Positions 6,039-7,146 of a stretch of 7,146 nt of DNA are shown one piece after another. Positions within the stretch are counted from its first letter, which is position 1; each line of letters opens with the position of its first letter. A program made the translations under genes and the position numbers. The stretch lies in contig JAPKDE010000133.1 in assembly GCA_028822675.1 (NCBI GenBank), positions 1 to 7,146 on the forward strand, in the 5' to 3' direction. Source of the stretch: Dehalococcoidia bacterium. GTDB taxonomy: Bacteria; Chloroflexota; Dehalococcoidia; UBA3495. The notes under the pieces were generated by a model. That model was not told the origin of the DNA and did no database searches. It saw only the letters and a program-made list of their open reading frames with translations.

Positions 6039-6949
6039 CGCAGGAAACTGCGGCCCCGGATTTTCATGAATTTACTGTCGAGGTGGCCGAGTCCCGCCTA
6101 GACCAGTACCTAGCCGGACTCGACACGGGCATGACCCGCAGTCGGCTGTCACAGCTGATTGTCGAGGGGCAAGCATTGGTCAATGGACGAACGGCCAAAC
6201 CTTCTAGCAAAGTGAGGGTTGGCGATCTAGTCTCCCTGTCAGTGCCACCGCCGAGACCGTCCGGAGTGGTCGCCCAAGACATCCCTGTCACCGTGGTCTA
6301 CCAGGACGAAAACGTGGTGGTAATCGACAAACCAGCTGGTCTGGCCGTGCACCCCGGCCCCGGCCACCCTGACATGACCCTGGTTAACGCCCTGCTGGCC
6401 ATGTGCCCGGACATCCAAGGAATCGGCGGTGAGATTCGCCCCGGCATAGTCCACCGCTTAGACAAAGACACCTCCGGCCTGATGATGGTTGCCAAGACCC
6501 ACCAAGCCCACAATGACCTGTCAGCCCAGATTAAAGCCCGCGAGGTTACTAAGGGTTATCTGGCTTTGGTTGAAGGTACTCTTAAATCGACCGAGGGCAA
6601 GATTGATGCTCCGGTGGGACGGCACCCGCGCCGCCGCACGCGCATGGCAGTGGTGGTCGGCGGTAAAGATGCCCGGACCAACTACAAGGTGCTCCAGAAA
6701 CTGCGAGGCCACAATTTGGTGGAGCTATATCTGGAGACCGGACGCACACATCAGATTAGGGTGCACATGGCCTACCTTGGCCATCCGCTGGTGGGCGATA
6801 CCACCTATGGGCACGCCAGCCACCTGGTTGACCGACACTTTCTGCACGCGTTTCACCTGGGCTTCAAGCACCCGTTAACCGGGGAGCCGCTAGACTTCAA
6901 GATTGGCCTGCCGTCTGATCTGACACCGGCAATAGACGCGCTCCGCTAG
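6014..6949 (+). CDS. rluD: RluA/RluD-family 23S rRNA pseudouridine synthase
   Basis: The enzyme isomerises uridine to pseudouridine in RNA; RluD itself modifies helix 69 of 23S rRNA. From ATG 6014 the product is 311 residues, close to the family norm of about 300-330. It has an N-terminal S4 RNA-binding domain (about 27-80: RLDQYLA, SRSRLSQLI-like TRSRLSQLI, VNGRTAKPSSKVRVGD), then the catalytic domain with VVIDKPAGLAVHPGPGH (102-118), the catalytic motif HRLDKDTSGL (147-156) with D150, GYLALVEG (181-188) and the C-terminal LETGRTHQIRVHMAYLGHPLVGD (240-262). All key residues are present. The start is ambiguous: ATG 6014 overlaps lspA by 25 bases, while TTG 6035 overlaps its stop as TTGA. Both precede the conserved domain. 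An in-frame ATG at 5960 is too far upstream. Substrate specificity, RluD rather than RluA/RluC, is inferred from the S4 domain and gene order only. Confidence 0.93.
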   Translation: MVWRPGDLTQETAAPDFHEFTVEVAESRLDQYLAGLDTGMTRSRLSQLIVEGQALVNGRTAKPSSKVRVGDLVSLSVPPPRPSGVVAQDIPVTVVYQDENVVVIDKPAGLAVHPGPGHPDMTLVNALLAMCPDIQGIGGEIRPGIVHRLDKDTSGLMMVAKTHQAHNDLSAQIKAREVTKGYLALVEGTLKSTEGKIDAPVGRHPRRRTRMAVVVGGKDARTNYKVLQKLRGHNLVELYLETGRTHQIRVHMAYLGHPLVGDTTYGHASHLVDRHFLHAFHLGFKHPLTGEPLDFKIGLPSDLTPAIDALR

Positions 6950-7005
6950 ACCCTAGTTCTCGCTCTAAGCACCGACGCCTTAGGCACGATTGTGCGCCGA
7001 CCTCA

Positions 7006-7014
7006 TGCTACAAT
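7006..7014 (+). promoter_or_regulatory. Extended -10 promoter for gltX
   Basis: TGCTACAAT fits TGnTATAAT, with one mismatch in the hexamer. The predicted transcript start is near 7021, about 64 bases before the GTG at 7085. No good -35 hexamer lies 16-18 bases upstream, which is usual for extended -10 promoters. Confidence 0.5.
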
Positions 7015-7073
7015 ATTGTCTGCCCTTATTTATTTCTTTATCGAATTACCAAAGCATCCACCAGAGCTTTAAT

Positions 7074-7077
7074 GGAG
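7074..7077 (+). promoter_or_regulatory. Shine-Dalgarno for gltX
   Basis: GGAG lies 7 bases before GTG 7085. It supports GTG as start; the nearby ATG at 7072 runs into a stop after three codons. Confidence 0.65.
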
Positions 7078-7084
7078 ATATAAC

Positions 7085-7146
7085 GTGCCCGGAGAAGTCC
7101 GCGTTCGATTCGCGCCCAGCCCCACCGGATTGCCCCACATCGGCAA
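7085..7146 (+). CDS. gltX: Glutamyl-tRNA synthetase, N-terminal fragment (3' end outside window)
   Basis: GltX charges tRNA(Glu) (and in many bacteria also tRNA(Gln), for later amidation) with glutamate. Only 20 codons are in the window: VPGEVRVRFAPSPTGLPHIG, where the first V is the GTG start. 'RVRFAPSPTG-x-x-HIG' is the first strand and the class I HIGH signature of bacterial and organellar GluRS; GlnRS would read more like RFPPEPNGYLHIGH. The variant with Pro before HIG is one I associate with Chloroflexota and Actinobacteria. The start is set by GGAG 7 bases upstream. The gene has its own likely promoter (7006-7014) and a 135-base gap after rluD. Confidence 0.9.
   Translation, partial: MPGEVRVRFAPSPTGLPHIG

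Larger units (their letters stand above)
6950..7084 (+). other. Intergenic region between rluD and gltX
   Basis: This 135-base gap holds the gltX promoter described separately and a leader of about 64 bases. Small stems are CTAAG/CTTAG (6965-6969 with 6979-6983) and GCAC/GTGC (6984-6987 with 6992-6995); neither is followed by a T tract, so a terminator for rluD is not demonstrated. In the leader, AAAGC (7051-7055) can pair with GCTTT (7066-7070) just before the ribosome binding site, a weak hairpin that is not a recognised T-box or riboswitch. Confidence 0.4.

Noticed and set aside
7072..7083. Three-codon upstream ORF (ATG GAG ATA TAA) over the gltX ribosome binding site
   Set aside because: Its ATG has no ribosome binding site of its own and such tiny frames occur by chance; GGAG serves the GTG at 7085.

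Overview
The window is ordinary bacterial chromosome: moderately GC-rich, densely coded, with frequent GTG and TTG starts. Gene content (a Spo0M/arrestin-like protein, lspA followed by an RluD-type synthase and then gltX) and protein style suggest Chloroflexota, perhaps a SAR202/Dehalococcoidia-type lineage. This is recognition from memory, not a database result, and is only moderately secure. There are no tRNA or rRNA genes, CRISPR arrays, phage genes or transposase genes.

Layout. Bases 1-954 (+) hold the C-terminal three quarters of the replication-maintenance ATPase RarA. Facing it, a run of four minus-strand genes reads from about 4338 down to 995: a broken low-specificity L-threonine aldolase gene (deletion plus frameshift), an isochorismatase-fold protein lacking the usual nucleophilic cysteine, a YbaK/EbsC-type aminoacyl-tRNA deacylase, and a two-domain arrestin-like protein. 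Bases 4339-4708 are a 370-base divergent intergenic region containing a 92-bp imperfect inverted repeat that looks like a small MITE/REP-type element. From 4709 the plus strand carries an alpha/beta hydrolase, lspA (signal peptidase II) with an extra C-terminal zinc ribbon, an RluD-family pseudouridine synthase overlapping the end of lspA, and, after a 135-base gap with an extended -10 promoter, the first 20 codons of gltX.

How the genes relate. The plus-strand block (lipoprotein maturation, 23S rRNA modification, glutamyl-tRNA charging) is housekeeping; lspA and rluD are translationally coupled, and the hydrolase may share their transcript. The minus-strand genes are spaced by 52-124 bases, so co-transcription is possible but not tight. 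Their functions do not form an obvious pathway.

I see no convincing new multi-gene system. The points worth a second look are the lspA-zinc ribbon fusion, the threonine aldolase lesion, the cysteine-less isochorismatase-like protein, the bacterial arrestin-like protein and the intergenic inverted repeat.
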